Of a stretch of 64,000 bases of DNA, positions 15,893 to 24,958 are shown piece by piece. The notes beneath the pieces are model-generated. The model did not search any database, was not told the DNA's origin, and saw nothing but the letters and a program-made list of their open reading frames with translations. Positions within the stretch are counted from its first letter, which is position 1. Each line of letters begins with the position of its first letter. The DNA lies in the NCBI RefSeq assembly GCF_002157735.2, contig NZ_AP018689.1, positions 2,389,619 through 2,453,618 on the forward strand. Reading direction: 5' to 3'. The DNA comes from Vibrio aphrogenes. GTDB taxonomy: Bacteria; Pseudomonadota; Gammaproteobacteria; Enterobacterales; Vibrionaceae. A program made the position numbers and the translations under genes.

Positions 15893-17512
15893 ATGGAAGC
15901 CATGGAAAACGCTCGCCCAATTCGTCGCGCTCTAATCAGCGTATCTGACAAAACTGGTATTGTTGAATTTGCCCAAGCACTGACTCAACGTGGTGTGGAA
16001 ATTCTTTCAACAGGTGGTACATTCAAACTACTGCAAGACAATGCCATCACCGCCACAGAAGTGTCTGATTACACCGGTTTCCCTGAAATGATGGACGGTC
16101 GTGTAAAAACCCTTCACCCGAAAGTACATGGTGGCGTATTAGGTCGTCGTGGTACGGATGAAGCTGTCATGGAACAACACGGCATCCAACCCATCGATAT
16201 GGTCGTCGTCAACCTTTACCCATTCGCTGAAACCGTTGCTAAAGCGGGTTGTACCCTTGAAGATGCGGTAGAAAATATCGATATCGGTGGGCCAACTATG
16301 GTTCGTTCTGCAGCCAAAAACCACAAAGATGTCACTATTGTCGTCAACGCATCAGACTACCAGCGCGTTATCGCTGAAATGGACGCTAACGACAAATCAC
16401 TCACTCTAGAAACTCGTTTCGACTTAGCGATTGCTGCCTTTGAACACACGGCTGCTTACGATGGCATGATCGCCAACTACTTCGGCACTATGGTTCCTAG
16501 CTACGGCGAGAACAAAGAAGGTGATGAAGCCCCTTCTCCTAAAAACAAAGCTAAGTTCCCACGCACTTTCAATCAACAGTTCGAGAAAAAGCAAGACATG
16601 CGCTACGGTGAAAATAGCCACCAAGCCGCCGCTTTCTATGTTGAAGCAAACCCTCAAGAAGCCTCGGTTTCTACTGCACGTCAAATCCAAGGTAAGGCCC
16701 TGTCTTATAACAACATCGCCGATACCGACGCAGCACTTGAGTGCGTAAAAGAATTCAACGAACCCGCTTGTGTGATCGTAAAACACGCCAACCCTTGTGG
16801 TGTGGCACTAGGCTCTGACCTTTTAGAAGCTTACAACCGCGCTTATCAAACTGACCCAACCTCAGCCTTCGGTGGCATTATTGCCTTCAACCGTGAGCTC
16901 GATGCGGCAACCGCACAAGCGATTGTTGAGCGTCAATTTGTAGAAGTGATTATTGCGCCAAGCGTTTCTGAAGAAGCAATTAAAGTGGTCGAAGCGAAGA
17001 AAAACGTGCGTCTGCTTGAGTGTGGTGAGTGGACAACTAAGACGACTGGTTTTGATGTTAAGCGTGTCAACGGTGGCCTGTTAGTGCAAGACCGTGACCA
17101 AGGCATGGTGACGCTGGATGACTTAAAAGTGGTATCAAAACGTCAACCAACCGAAGAAGAGCTCAAAGATGCGCTATTCTGTTGGAAAGTCGCCAAATAC
17201 GTGAAATCAAACGCCATTGTGTATTCAAAAGGCGACATGACTATCGGTGTCGGCGCAGGCCAAATGAGCCGCGTGTACTCTGCGAAAATCGCCGGTATTA
17301 AAGCCGCTGATGAAGGTTTGCAAGTTGAAGGCTGTGTGATGGCATCAGATGCCTTCTTCCCATTCCGTGATGGCATCGACGCCGCTGCAGAAGCGGGAAT
17401 TAAGTGCGTGATTCAACCAGGCGGTTCCATGCGTGATGATGAAGTGATTGCCGCTGCCGATGAACACGGCATGGCGATGATCTTTACCGGCATGCGTCAT
17501 TTCCGTCATTAA
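15893..17512 (+). CDS. purH: Bifunctional AICAR formyltransferase / IMP cyclohydrolase
   Basis: PurH carries out the last two steps of IMP synthesis in the cytoplasm: formyl transfer to AICAR and ring closure. The N-terminal cyclohydrolase (MGS-like) domain covers about 10-200 ([38 protein letters not shown]). The C-terminal formyltransferase domain contains the catalytic KHANPCG motif and ends with [21 protein letters not shown], close to the family end. Total length is 539, against about 529 in E. coli. A second in-frame ATG at 15902 is an equally good start. It is followed by purD at 109 bp, the usual purHD operon. The promoter probably lies upstream of the family B repeat. Confidence 0.97.
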   Translation: MEAMENARPIRRALISVSDKTGIVEFAQALTQRGVEILSTGGTFKLLQDNAITATEVSDYTGFPEMMDGRVKTLHPKVHGGVLGRRGTDEAVMEQHGIQPIDMVVVNLYPFAETVAKAGCTLEDAVENIDIGGPTMVRSAAKNHKDVTIVVNASDYQRVIAEMDANDKSLTLETRFDLAIAAFEHTAAYDGMIANYFGTMVPSYGENKEGDEAPSPKNKAKFPRTFNQQFEKKQDMRYGENSHQAAAFYVEANPQEASVSTARQIQGKALSYNNIADTDAALECVKEFNEPACVIVKHANPCGVALGSDLLEAYNRAYQTDPTSAFGGIIAFNRELDAATAQAIVERQFVEVIIAPSVSEEAIKVVEAKKNVRLLECGEWTTKTTGFDVKRVNGGLLVQDRDQGMVTLDDLKVVSKRQPTEEELKDALFCWKVAKYVKSNAIVYSKGDMTIGVGAGQMSRVYSAKIAGIKAADEGLQVEGCVMASDAFFPFRDGIDAAAEAGIKCVIQPGGSMRDDEVIAAADEHGMAMIFTGMRHFRH

Positions 17513-17536
17513 TATTTTCGTTTCTCGTATTACGTT

Positions 17537-17580
17537 TCTCGTTGCTCGATGTATCGCTTTTGATTTTCCGAGCAACGAGA
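17537..17580. other. 12-bp inverted repeat in the purH-purD gap
   Basis: TCTCGTTGCTCG pairs perfectly with CGAGCAACGAGA across a 20-nt loop, and partial copies of the CGTTTCTCGT motif flank it. It has no T tract. It could stabilise purH mRNA or be a small palindromic repeat. Confidence 0.6.
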
Positions 17581-17621
17581 CACGAGCATTCGAGATACGC
17601 TTTTAACAAGAGATACCATAT

Positions 17622-18908
17622 ATGAACATACTTATCATCGGCTCTGGCGGCCGCGAACACGCACTAGGCTGGAAAGCTGCGCAAAACCCAAATGTTGAGA
17701 CCGTTTATGTAGCGCCGGGTAATGCGGGCACTGCACTTGAGCCTAAGCTTAAAAATGTCGATATTGGCGTTGAAGATATTGATGGCTTGGTTGAATTTGC
17801 ACAAAACAACAGCATTGAATTGACGATTGTTGGCCCTGAAGCCCCGCTTGTTATTGGTGTGGTTGACGCTTTCCGTGCGGCTAAACTGCCGATCTTTGGC
17901 CCGACTAAAGATGCCGCTCAACTAGAAGGCTCGAAAGCCTTCACTAAAGACTTTTTAGCACGTCATAAAATCCCAACTGCTGATTACGCTAACTTTACCG
18001 AAATCGAACCTGCGTTAGCTTATGTGCGCGAAAAAGGCGCACCGATAGTGGTGAAAGCTGATGGCCTCGCGGCTGGTAAAGGCGTGATCGTGGCGATGAC
18101 ACTGCAAGAAGCCGAAGATGCTATTCAAGATATGCTAGCCGGTAATGCCTTTGGTGAGGCGGGTAGTCGTGTGGTGATTGAAGAGTTTCTGGATGGCGAA
18201 GAAGCGAGCTTTATCGTGATGGTTGATGGCTCAAGCGTACTGCCAATGGCCACCAGTCAAGACCACAAACGTGTCGGCGATAAAGATACTGGGCCAAATA
18301 CTGGCGGGATGGGAGCCTATTCTCCAGCCCCCGTGGTGACCCCTGAAATCCACCAGCGCGTACTTGATGAAGTCATCTACCCAACGGTGCGTGGCATGGA
18401 CGCCGAAGGTTACCCTTACACTGGCTTCCTTTATGCTGGCCTGATGATCATGGCCGACGGGACACCAAAAGTCATCGAATACAACTGCCGCTTTGGTGAC
18501 CCAGAAACCCAGCCTATCATGATGCGCATGCAATCTGATTTAGTTGAGCTGTGCTTAATGGCGATTGATGAAAAGTTAGATGAAGCCGAATCTCATTGGG
18601 ACCCGCGCGCATCAATTGGCATTGTATTAGCGGCGGGCGGTTACCCCGGTGATTACGCTAAAGGCGATGTGATCAGCTTGCCAAGCGGTGATGAGGTCGA
18701 AGGTGAGAAAATCTTCCACGCTGGCACCAGTAATAACGCCAATGGCGAGGTTGTAACCGCTGGCGGTCGTGTGTTGTGTGCGACCGCATTAGGTCATAGC
18801 GTATCAGAAGCGCAACAACGTGCTTATGCGCTTGCCAAACAAGTCAGTTGGAATGGTATGTTCCATCGTAATGACATTGGCTATCGCGCGATTGCTCGTG
18901 AGAAATAA
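17622..18908 (+). CDS. purD: Phosphoribosylamine--glycine ligase (GAR synthetase)
   Basis: PurD joins glycine to phosphoribosylamine with ATP, the second step of purine synthesis. The 428 residues begin MNILIIGSGGREHALGW, the diagnostic N-terminal loop. The ATP-grasp region follows with VVKADGLAAGKGV and VIEEFLDGEEASF, then DTGPNTGGMGAYSPAP and EYNCRFGDPETQ with the metal-binding acidic residues. Length matches the family. It is second in the purHD operon and is followed by a strong terminator. Confidence 0.98.
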   Translation: MNILIIGSGGREHALGWKAAQNPNVETVYVAPGNAGTALEPKLKNVDIGVEDIDGLVEFAQNNSIELTIVGPEAPLVIGVVDAFRAAKLPIFGPTKDAAQLEGSKAFTKDFLARHKIPTADYANFTEIEPALAYVREKGAPIVVKADGLAAGKGVIVAMTLQEAEDAIQDMLAGNAFGEAGSRVVIEEFLDGEEASFIVMVDGSSVLPMATSQDHKRVGDKDTGPNTGGMGAYSPAPVVTPEIHQRVLDEVIYPTVRGMDAEGYPYTGFLYAGLMIMADGTPKVIEYNCRFGDPETQPIMMRMQSDLVELCLMAIDEKLDEAESHWDPRASIGIVLAAGGYPGDYAKGDVISLPSGDEVEGEKIFHAGTSNNANGEVVTAGGRVLCATALGHSVSEAQQRAYALAKQVSWNGMFHRNDIGYRAIAREK

Positions 18909-18953
18909 GCGCACTCATACTCATTAGCCGCGCTTATCGAGCCTTTTAACACA

Positions 18954-18988
18954 CAAAGGCGCTCATAATGAGCGCCTTTGTTTTATTT
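18954..18988. terminator. Bidirectional terminator between purD and yjaH
   Basis: A 14-bp perfect stem ACAAAGGCGCTCAT / ATGAGCGCCTTTGT (18954-18967 with 18969-18982), followed by TTTATTTTT on the plus strand; A-rich bases precede it, so it may also end convergent yjaH transcripts. Confidence 0.9.
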
Positions 18989-19008
18989 TTTAGGAATAGA
19001 TAAAAAGG

Positions 19009-19740
19009 TTATTGCATAATGAGGTGCGCACGTTGCACACAACCGTGATCGGCTTTTTCTAAACTGAGTAATTGGCTTATCGTAACAGTTTTGCTTTTCT
19101 TATCTGTTTCACCGATAAAAGCGGCATAGCTGGATAAATTACTTAAACGTTGCTTCATCATCTCGGGCATATTCAATTCATGCTCAAATTTCAAGTGATT
19201 GTATTGACCACCATCGCATGACTCAAATGTCGCGCCATTCCAGATCCCTTGAATCAATTCATAACCTTGACCATGGATATTATCCACTTTACTCACCAAG
19301 GCTTTCGCTTGCTGCGCATAATAATCCAAGTCCGCTTGATTTAAAGGCAAAATTTGATTGTCTACTCGATAACGTTGATAGATGGCTTCGCCTTCTGTGC
19401 TAAAACGAATATGTACTAGGAAGGGTTCAAGGTCTCTGCCGTTTTGGTGCATTTCACCTTCACGTACAATTTCTTTTATGGTGCCATCTTGCCACTGATA
19501 ACTGCTTTTATACCAAGCCTGACCGGGCAGCATCACATAGTCAGAGCCAGTCGTTGGCTTAGCTAAGGCTCGGGTATACCAATAGAAGGCTTTTGATTGG
19601 CCGTTGAGTTCGCCACCGGATAAATCAACCGGTTCGACGGAGCCGCTAAACTTGCTACTAATATGCTCAGTCCAAGAGCCTGGAGAGCTACAGCCGGCAA
19701 GCAAAGAAAGTAAAAGAATGGAAAATATTGGACGTTTCAT
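19009..19740 (-). CDS. yjaH: DUF1481 lipoprotein (YjaH-like)
   Basis: A 243-residue protein with a lipoprotein signal (MKRPIFSILLLSLLAGCSS, lipobox LAGC, Cys17). The mature part has a VMLPGQAWYKSSYQW..REGEMHQNGRDLEPFLVHIRF segment. Position next to hupA and yjaG matches E. coli yjaH, which encodes a DUF1481 protein of unknown function. The identification rests mainly on this synteny plus the lipoprotein signal. The ATG directly abuts the T tract of the hupA terminator, so there is no room for a Shine-Dalgarno outside the hairpin. Confidence 0.8.
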   Translation of the reverse strand: MKRPIFSILLLSLLAGCSSPGSWTEHISSKFSGSVEPVDLSGGELNGQSKAFYWYTRALAKPTTGSDYVMLPGQAWYKSSYQWQDGTIKEIVREGEMHQNGRDLEPFLVHIRFSTEGEAIYQRYRVDNQILPLNQADLDYYAQQAKALVSKVDNIHGQGYELIQGIWNGATFESCDGGQYNHLKFEHELNMPEMMKQRLSNLSSYAAFIGETDKKSKTVTISQLLSLEKADHGCVQRAHLIMQ

Positions 19741-19774
19741 AAAAAAACTACGCTGGTGAAATACTCAGCGTAGT
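19741..19774 (-). terminator. hupA terminator, ending at the yjaH start codon
   Basis: On the minus strand a 9-bp perfect stem ACTACGCTG / CAGCGTAGT with a 10-nt loop is followed by seven Ts, and the yjaH ATG comes directly after. It is either the hupA terminator or an attenuator for read-through into yjaH. Confidence 0.85.
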
Positions 19775-19834
19775 ATATACACAAACTAGCACGGTATGCG
19801 AGTTGCAATCAGCCAGAAGATGGCTGAGCTAGAA

Positions 19835-20107
19835 TTATTTAACCGCGTCTTTAAGTGCTTTACCTGCTGTGAAAGCTGGTACGTTTGCTGCAGAAATTTG
19901 GATTTCAGCACCAGTTTTAGGGTTACGACCTGTGCGAGCTGCACGATGGTTAATTTTAAAAGTACCAAAACCAATTAGTTGTACTTGATCGCCATCTTTT
20001 AGCGCTTCAGTTACACCGCCAAGCGTAGCTTCAAGAGCTGCTTTTGCTTGAGCTTTAGATAGGTCTGCTTTTTCTGCAATGGCATCGATTAATTGAGTCT
20101 TGTTCAT
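19835..20107 (-). CDS. hupA: DNA-binding protein HU-alpha
   Basis: HU is a small dimeric nucleoid protein that bends DNA without strong sequence preference. The 90 residues include the N-terminal helices [22 protein letters not shown], the hydrophobic core GFGTFKI and the DNA-contacting arm RTGRNPKTG with the intercalating proline, all intact. An AGGGAAACC-type Shine-Dalgarno precedes the ATG on the minus strand. It lies between yjaG and yjaH, as in E. coli. The 285 bp upstream (20108-20392) hold no gene and probably carry the promoter and a long leader. Confidence 0.98.
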   Translation of the reverse strand: MNKTQLIDAIAEKADLSKAQAKAALEATLGGVTEALKDGDQVQLIGFGTFKINHRAARTGRNPKTGAEIQISAANVPAFTAGKALKDAVK

Positions 20108-20392
20108 TCTAGGTTTCCCTTCTCATTATTTTGAAGATCGATTCTTTTTGAAGATCGGTTGTTTTAAAGTCTGAATCCACTCTAAATCATAAAGGCCCCG
20201 TCTGGCAAAGGTTTGTGGCCATTCTTGTGCTTTATTGACGTAATTTTAACCGGAATTTGAGCCTTGACTCACATTTTGTCTTTTTAAAGCAATCTCTATG
20301 AAAAATTTGTGAATTTTCAACTATTAGCTAAACGAGCTCGCTCAAAAATGATTATTCAGCGAAATAATATTTTTGGTTGAAAAATCAAGCAC

Positions 20393-20986
20393 TCAATAGT
20401 CAACACTGATGCCAATATTACTGATGTTTTCTTCCCGCAATTCACTGCGTAATTCTTTGATCAGTTCAATATCTCGAGTTTCGGTTTCACGCAAAGGACG
20501 GAATAATGCCCATTGCACATCCCACTCCTGACATACGGCTTCATTTTCTTTTTGGTTTGCGTTGGTGATCTCTTCACTGCCTTGAGCTTCTTCCAACTGG
20601 GCAACGGTTTTAACGGAAAGCTGGCTCAAATCGATCATAGCTTCAAACATTTCTTCACGATCCAAAAGCGCATGCAATAAAATGGATAAACCAATACACG
20701 CATCAATTGCAGGGTAAACCGCGTAAAACTGATAATCTTCAGAACTTGGAATCAACTCTTCTAATTTCTCAAGCTGACGTTCAAAGTTTACTTTGGCGGT
20801 TTTTACCGTTAATACTTCCCAAACACTGTCTAAAATTTCGCGATATTTGCGGGCATCTGCAAACTCAGTGTTTTGACAAAATAAAGCATAATTGGGGTAC
20901 ATGCGTTCACACAGACAAGCCATAAAGGTCATTTGTTGCCAAGGAACGAATTTTTCTAAGCGGACTTGAAGCGGATTCTGTAGCAT
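20393..20986 (-). CDS. yjaG: DUF416 protein (YjaG-like)
   Basis: A 197-residue soluble, mostly helical and acidic protein starting MLQNPLQVRLEKFVPWQQMTFMACLCERMYPNYALF. The internal segment YAVYPAIDACIGLSILLHALL fits DUF416 (YjaG). E. coli yjaG also lies directly upstream of hupA. The function is unknown; no catalytic motif is visible. The gene is upstream of hupA with 285 bp between, so the two are probably transcribed separately. Confidence 0.88.
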   Translation of the reverse strand: MLQNPLQVRLEKFVPWQQMTFMACLCERMYPNYALFCQNTEFADARKYREILDSVWEVLTVKTAKVNFERQLEKLEELIPSSEDYQFYAVYPAIDACIGLSILLHALLDREEMFEAMIDLSQLSVKTVAQLEEAQGSEEITNANQKENEAVCQEWDVQWALFRPLRETETRDIELIKELRSELREENISNIGISVDY

Positions 20987-21093
20987 AATTACTCAAACTT
21001 TTTCAATGAATACTAAACAAGGGAAGTGTACTTGATAACCGCTTCGTTTACTTATAAAAGAATACAATTAACTCAAAGGAACTTTGTTATTTT

Positions 21094-22035
21094 ATGATTT
21101 TAGACACAACCGAGCGCACACCGACATGGGTTTATATTCTTTCTAAACAAGCCGATATCTATCAAAAGATGTGGGCAAGTGGTCATTTTCCGGGCATGAA
21201 GCGCACTCAAGACAAATCACAAGCGACCGTAGTCTTGGCCGATCCGCCGCTCTTAGCGCAGCATATCGATGAGTTTCCGCACCTCCAATGGGCGCAATCC
21301 ACTTTTGCTGGAGTAGAAACCTTAACCCAACCTCATTGCCCCACACATTATCAACTGACAAATGTGAAAGGTATTTTCGGGCAGTTAATCAGTGAATACG
21401 TACTGGCTTACAGCTTAGGTTATTATCGACATTTCCCTCAATATCAACAGCAACAACAGCAACGACAATGGCAGCCCCACCATTATCAATCAGTATTAGG
21501 TAAAACCGTCGTGATCTTAGGTACTGGCTCAATTGGCAATAAATTGGCGACCACAGTCACAGCTCTTGGTTTTCAGGCTATTGGGGTAAACCGTCGTGGG
21601 CAACTTCCGGCGCACAGCGATTTCAAACATGTCTATGCCATTGAGCAGATTGATCAAGCCTTAGCACAAGCGGATATCATCGTTAATGCCCTACCGAGCA
21701 CCGAACAAACACGCAATATTTTAAATGCCAATCATTTATCTCATTGTCAGCAAGCGTTACTATTTAATATTGGCCGGGGCGATGCACTCGATGAAAGCGG
21801 CTTACTGTTAGCGCTAGAAAAGCATTGGATCGCTCATGCTTATTTAGATGTTTTCCCAGTGGAGCCATTACCCAATGAAAGCCCATATTGGGAACATCCG
21901 AATATCACCTTAACGCCACACATTGCAGCCACCAGCTTTCCTGAGCAGGTTTTTGCTATTTTTGAGCAAAATTGCCAACGTTGGTCAGCAAAGCAACCTT
22001 TAATTAATCTCGTTGATTTTGAGCGAGGGTATTAA
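21094..22035 (+). CDS. D-2-hydroxyacid dehydrogenase, GhrA-like
   Basis: An NAD(P)-dependent dehydrogenase of the D-isomer-specific 2-hydroxyacid family (glyoxylate/hydroxypyruvate reductase type). The 313 residues show a Rossmann fold with VVILGTGSIGNKLA (GxGxxG, about 145-158), the catalytic arginine in NIGRGDALDE, the Glu in DVFPVEPLP and the catalytic His in TLTPHIAA. This set is complete. The arginine-for-aspartate pattern after the fold (GVNRRGQ) suggests a preference for NADPH. Its stop overlaps the next gene start (TAATG), so the two are co-translated. The true substrate cannot be told from sequence. Confidence 0.9.
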   Translation: MILDTTERTPTWVYILSKQADIYQKMWASGHFPGMKRTQDKSQATVVLADPPLLAQHIDEFPHLQWAQSTFAGVETLTQPHCPTHYQLTNVKGIFGQLISEYVLAYSLGYYRHFPQYQQQQQQRQWQPHHYQSVLGKTVVILGTGSIGNKLATTVTALGFQAIGVNRRGQLPAHSDFKHVYAIEQIDQALAQADIIVNALPSTEQTRNILNANHLSHCQQALLFNIGRGDALDESGLLLALEKHWIAHAYLDVFPVEPLPNESPYWEHPNITLTPHIAATSFPEQVFAIFEQNCQRWSAKQPLINLVDFERGY

Positions 22036-22619
22036 TGAGCCATTTTACTGAGCTTACCCAGCAGATTGCGCAGTGTCAGATTTGTGCACCATCACTGAGC
22101 GAAGGATGTCGTCCTGTGATTCAAGTGCACCCAGAGGCCAAAATCTTGATCATAGGCCAAGCACCTGGCCGCAAAGTGCATCAAACTGGGGTCGCTTTTA
22201 ATGACGCTAGTGGCGATCGCCTCAGAGCGTGGTTAGGAATGGAACGCCATCAGTTTTATGATCCCACCTTATTGGCGATTATGCCGATGGGGTTTTGTTA
22301 CCCCGGAAAAGGGAAAAGTGGTGATTTACCGCCAAGAAAAGAATGCGCTCCGACCTGGCATCAACCCCTGTTACAGCATTTACCCAATATTGAGTTAATC
22401 TTATTAATTGGCCAATATGCTCAACAGTATTATTTAGCCGATAAGCCAAAAACACTCACCGAAACAGTACAAGCTTGGCAGCAATTTGCCCCCCGCATGC
22501 TTCCACTGCCTCACCCTTCACCTCGTAATAATATTTGGTTGAAGAACAACCCTTGGTTTGAGCAGCAAGTCATCCCCTATTTACAACAAAGCGTATCGGC
22601 ATTAATTCACCGCAACTGA
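22035..22619 (+). CDS. Uracil-DNA glycosylase family protein
   Basis: A 194-residue protein with the two UDG-superfamily motifs: GQAPGRKVHQTGVAFND (motif 1, about 39-55) and LPHPSPRNN (motif 2, about 157-165). Two cysteine pairs are weak (CQIC near residue 15 only), so the iron-sulfur cluster of family 4 UDGs is not evident. Proteins of this type are often annotated as uracil-DNA glycosylase family; the actual activity is unproven. It overlaps the dehydrogenase gene by one base (TAATG), a linkage with no obvious functional logic. Confidence 0.85.
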   Translation: MSHFTELTQQIAQCQICAPSLSEGCRPVIQVHPEAKILIIGQAPGRKVHQTGVAFNDASGDRLRAWLGMERHQFYDPTLLAIMPMGFCYPGKGKSGDLPPRKECAPTWHQPLLQHLPNIELILLIGQYAQQYYLADKPKTLTETVQAWQQFAPRMLPLPHPSPRNNIWLKNNPWFEQQVIPYLQQSVSALIHRN

Positions 22620-22625
22620 GGTAAA

Positions 22626-23780
22626 TTAGCCAGAATGATTAATCCGTTTGCGTTGCATTAACCATAAAGCCAACCCGCCGTAAATTGCACTCTGTAGCCA
22701 TAATTGCCACGCATAAGGCAACACTTGCTCAAGACTCGCGCCCATTTGATTTAAACGTAAAAAACCATTAATTGCCGGTGTAGAAGGTGCCAATTGTGCC
22801 AAAATTTGTAATGCGAAAGGCAGCTCTGCGGTTGGCCATACAAAGCCTGCACAGAACACCAAAGGCAGTGAACTCAACACTACAATCAAGGTGGCTAACT
22901 CTTTACGTGGGATCAATTCTCCCATGATCATCCCCAAGGCAATAACCGCCAACAAAAAGGGAATGATCAACACAAACAGATTTGAAATTGACGCTAAACG
23001 ACTGACACCATAAAAATCAAAGCTGAAACCAAAATAGTACATTACTAACGGAATATAAATCAGCAACAGTAGCAACCCTCGCGCTGACCACATATCGAAC
23101 GGTTGGCAGTGTTGCCAATAACCACCTTGTTGAGCATGTCGTTGCTCATTGATACTTCCCCCTAATAGCCCTGCGGCAATCAACAAGGTTTGATGCAAAA
23201 TCAGCACAAACACCGCTGGAACTATATAGTTGATATAGCCATTAGTGGGATTAAAAACAGGCTGCATTGATAACTTAATCGGCGCATATTGTTGAGCCGC
23301 TAAGACTAAATTCTCTCCCGACATCACCATGCGTGATACTTTCGCTTGCGCCGATAACGTTCCACCGGCTGTAGCTAACCCTTCGACAACAGTGCCATAA
23401 ATTAAAAAATAGGCCGCATCACCAGCGTACGCTAATGTCGGACTACGACCGAGTAAAAGGTCACGGCTGAAATGACGAGGGATCAATAAAATGCCATGCA
23501 CTTTACCTTGATTAAATAGCTGTTTCGCAGCGTCTAAACTGTAGGCATGTTCAGTGATGTTGACCTGTGGTGTCGCCTCCACCATTCTTTCTAATTGGCG
23601 ACTTTTGGCGGTGTTATCCAGATTCACCACCACGATAGATTGCTCACGTGGTAGCTGCTGACTATAAGGCAGTGGGTATAAAAATGAATACATGACCACC
23701 CCACCAAATACCGTGAGTAAGAGTGCAGGGTTGGTCAAGATCCCTTTTATCTCACAACGAAAGACTTGCCACCAATTCAT
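22626..23780 (-). CDS. ABC-2 type membrane permease (distal)
   Basis: A 384-residue membrane protein. A short N-terminal membrane segment (about 15-35) is followed by a large extracytoplasmic domain (about 45-180), then a cluster of five or six hydrophobic segments (YIVPAVFVLILHQTLLIAAGLL; IYIPLVMYYFGFSF; FLLAVIALGMIMGELIPRKE; SSLPLVFCAGFVWP). This is the ABC2_membrane_3 plan, as in E. coli YbhS/YbhR and YhhJ. The gene is the last of four overlapping genes; its ATG overlaps the previous stop in ATGA. It is a paralogue of the preceding gene. No ATPase domain is present. Confidence 0.85.
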   Translation of the reverse strand: MNWWQVFRCEIKGILTNPALLLTVFGGVVMYSFLYPLPYSQQLPREQSIVVVNLDNTAKSRQLERMVEATPQVNITEHAYSLDAAKQLFNQGKVHGILLIPRHFSRDLLLGRSPTLAYAGDAAYFLIYGTVVEGLATAGGTLSAQAKVSRMVMSGENLVLAAQQYAPIKLSMQPVFNPTNGYINYIVPAVFVLILHQTLLIAAGLLGGSINEQRHAQQGGYWQHCQPFDMWSARGLLLLLIYIPLVMYYFGFSFDFYGVSRLASISNLFVLIIPFLLAVIALGMIMGELIPRKELATLIVVLSSLPLVFCAGFVWPTAELPFALQILAQLAPSTPAINGFLRLNQMGASLEQVLPYAWQLWLQSAIYGGLALWLMQRKRINHSG

Positions 23781-24958
23781 GAGCGGCCTCCTGATGGCAT
23801 CGCTAATGCTTTAGCGCGCAGCCCCACCACCAGCAGTAACAACAAAAACAGGCTAAGCGCGAACAAAGGCTGTGAGACTGGCATTAAACCGACCCCATTG
23901 TTAACTTGCATCACTTGCACATCGATATAATGACTCACTGGCAACATGCTCCGCCAAACCTGCCCTAACCAAGGCATATCGGATGCGGGAAAGGTAATAC
24001 CCATAAAGGCAAAAGCTGGTGCGGTAAAAGCGGCGACAAAACTCATCGAGCGAGTCACATCTAAAGTCAGCATAAAAAATAATGCTCCTAGACTTTGACA
24101 AGCCAATACCATGAGCAATTGTGCGAGTAATAAAATGCCCCAATGCCCATGCATAGGCCAATCTAGCCAAAGATATAGCATGGATAAAAACGCCATTCCC
24201 TGCACAAGATAAAGCGGGGTGTAGGCCAAAATTTTTGCAACCACCATAGGAATAGGGTTACGCCCTAACCATTGAGATAGCCCTTGTTTTCGCTGCTCTA
24301 GAGAGAAACTTAATACCGTGGTTGCCACAATAAAAATTTGCCATAATGCTGGGATCGCCGCAGACACCAAAAATTGCCCATAATGACTATTACTGTTAAA
24401 TAATGCCGTCACTTGGGTTTGAATCGGTACCGCCTGCGCTAAAGCCTGTTGAGGTAGAGTGTCCCCTTTGCTCATACTTTTTACTGCATCAATTTGGGCA
24501 TTAAAGGTACCTTGTGCCTGCTGCATAGCGGCGTTCACCAGCTTCCCAATTAATAGAAACTGGCTATTATAAAAGGTCGTAATAGTGGGAGGATGTCCAA
24601 GGAGTACTTCTTGGGTTAACTGATCGGGTATCACAACCAAGGCATAAATCTTACCGCTTTGTAAATCCTGTTTTCCTTGTGATACCGAGGTATAAGCTTG
24701 GCTAACCTGTAAGGTCGGGCTGGCATCATAATAACGAATCACGGCACGCGATAAGCTGCTGTGCTCAAAATCTACCACACCTATCGGTAAATCTCTGGCA
24801 CTCCCAGCCGAGAAAATCCACCATAATGACAAAAACAACAATAATGGTAGCCACCACAGCATCGCCTTTAACCACGGCTGTTGAGTGATTTGCAACCATT
24901 CTCGTTGTAACATTTGACCTTGAATCATCACCATTAAGCCAACATTATTGATCGTCAA
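23777..24958 (-). CDS. ABC-2 type membrane permease (proximal)
   Basis: A 393-residue permease with the same architecture as its downstream neighbour: N-terminal membrane segment (LKAMLWWLPLLLFLSLWWIFSAG), extracytoplasmic domain, then hydrophobic segments including LLAQLLMVLACQSLGALFFML and AAFTAPAFAFMGITFPASDMPWL. The pair would form a heterodimeric membrane channel. It overlaps the HlyD-like gene by 14 bp upstream and the next permease by 4 bp downstream, so the four genes form one operon. As an ABC-2 component it is expected to need a nucleotide-binding subunit, which is not encoded nearby. Confidence 0.87.
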   Translation of the reverse strand: MTINNVGLMVMIQGQMLQREWLQITQQPWLKAMLWWLPLLLFLSLWWIFSAGSARDLPIGVVDFEHSSLSRAVIRYYDASPTLQVSQAYTSVSQGKQDLQSGKIYALVVIPDQLTQEVLLGHPPTITTFYNSQFLLIGKLVNAAMQQAQGTFNAQIDAVKSMSKGDTLPQQALAQAVPIQTQVTALFNSNSHYGQFLVSAAIPALWQIFIVATTVLSFSLEQRKQGLSQWLGRNPIPMVVAKILAYTPLYLVQGMAFLSMLYLWLDWPMHGHWGILLLAQLLMVLACQSLGALFFMLTLDVTRSMSFVAAFTAPAFAFMGITFPASDMPWLGQVWRSMLPVSHYIDVQVMQVNNGVGLMPVSQPLFALSLFLLLLLVVGLRAKALAMPSGGRS

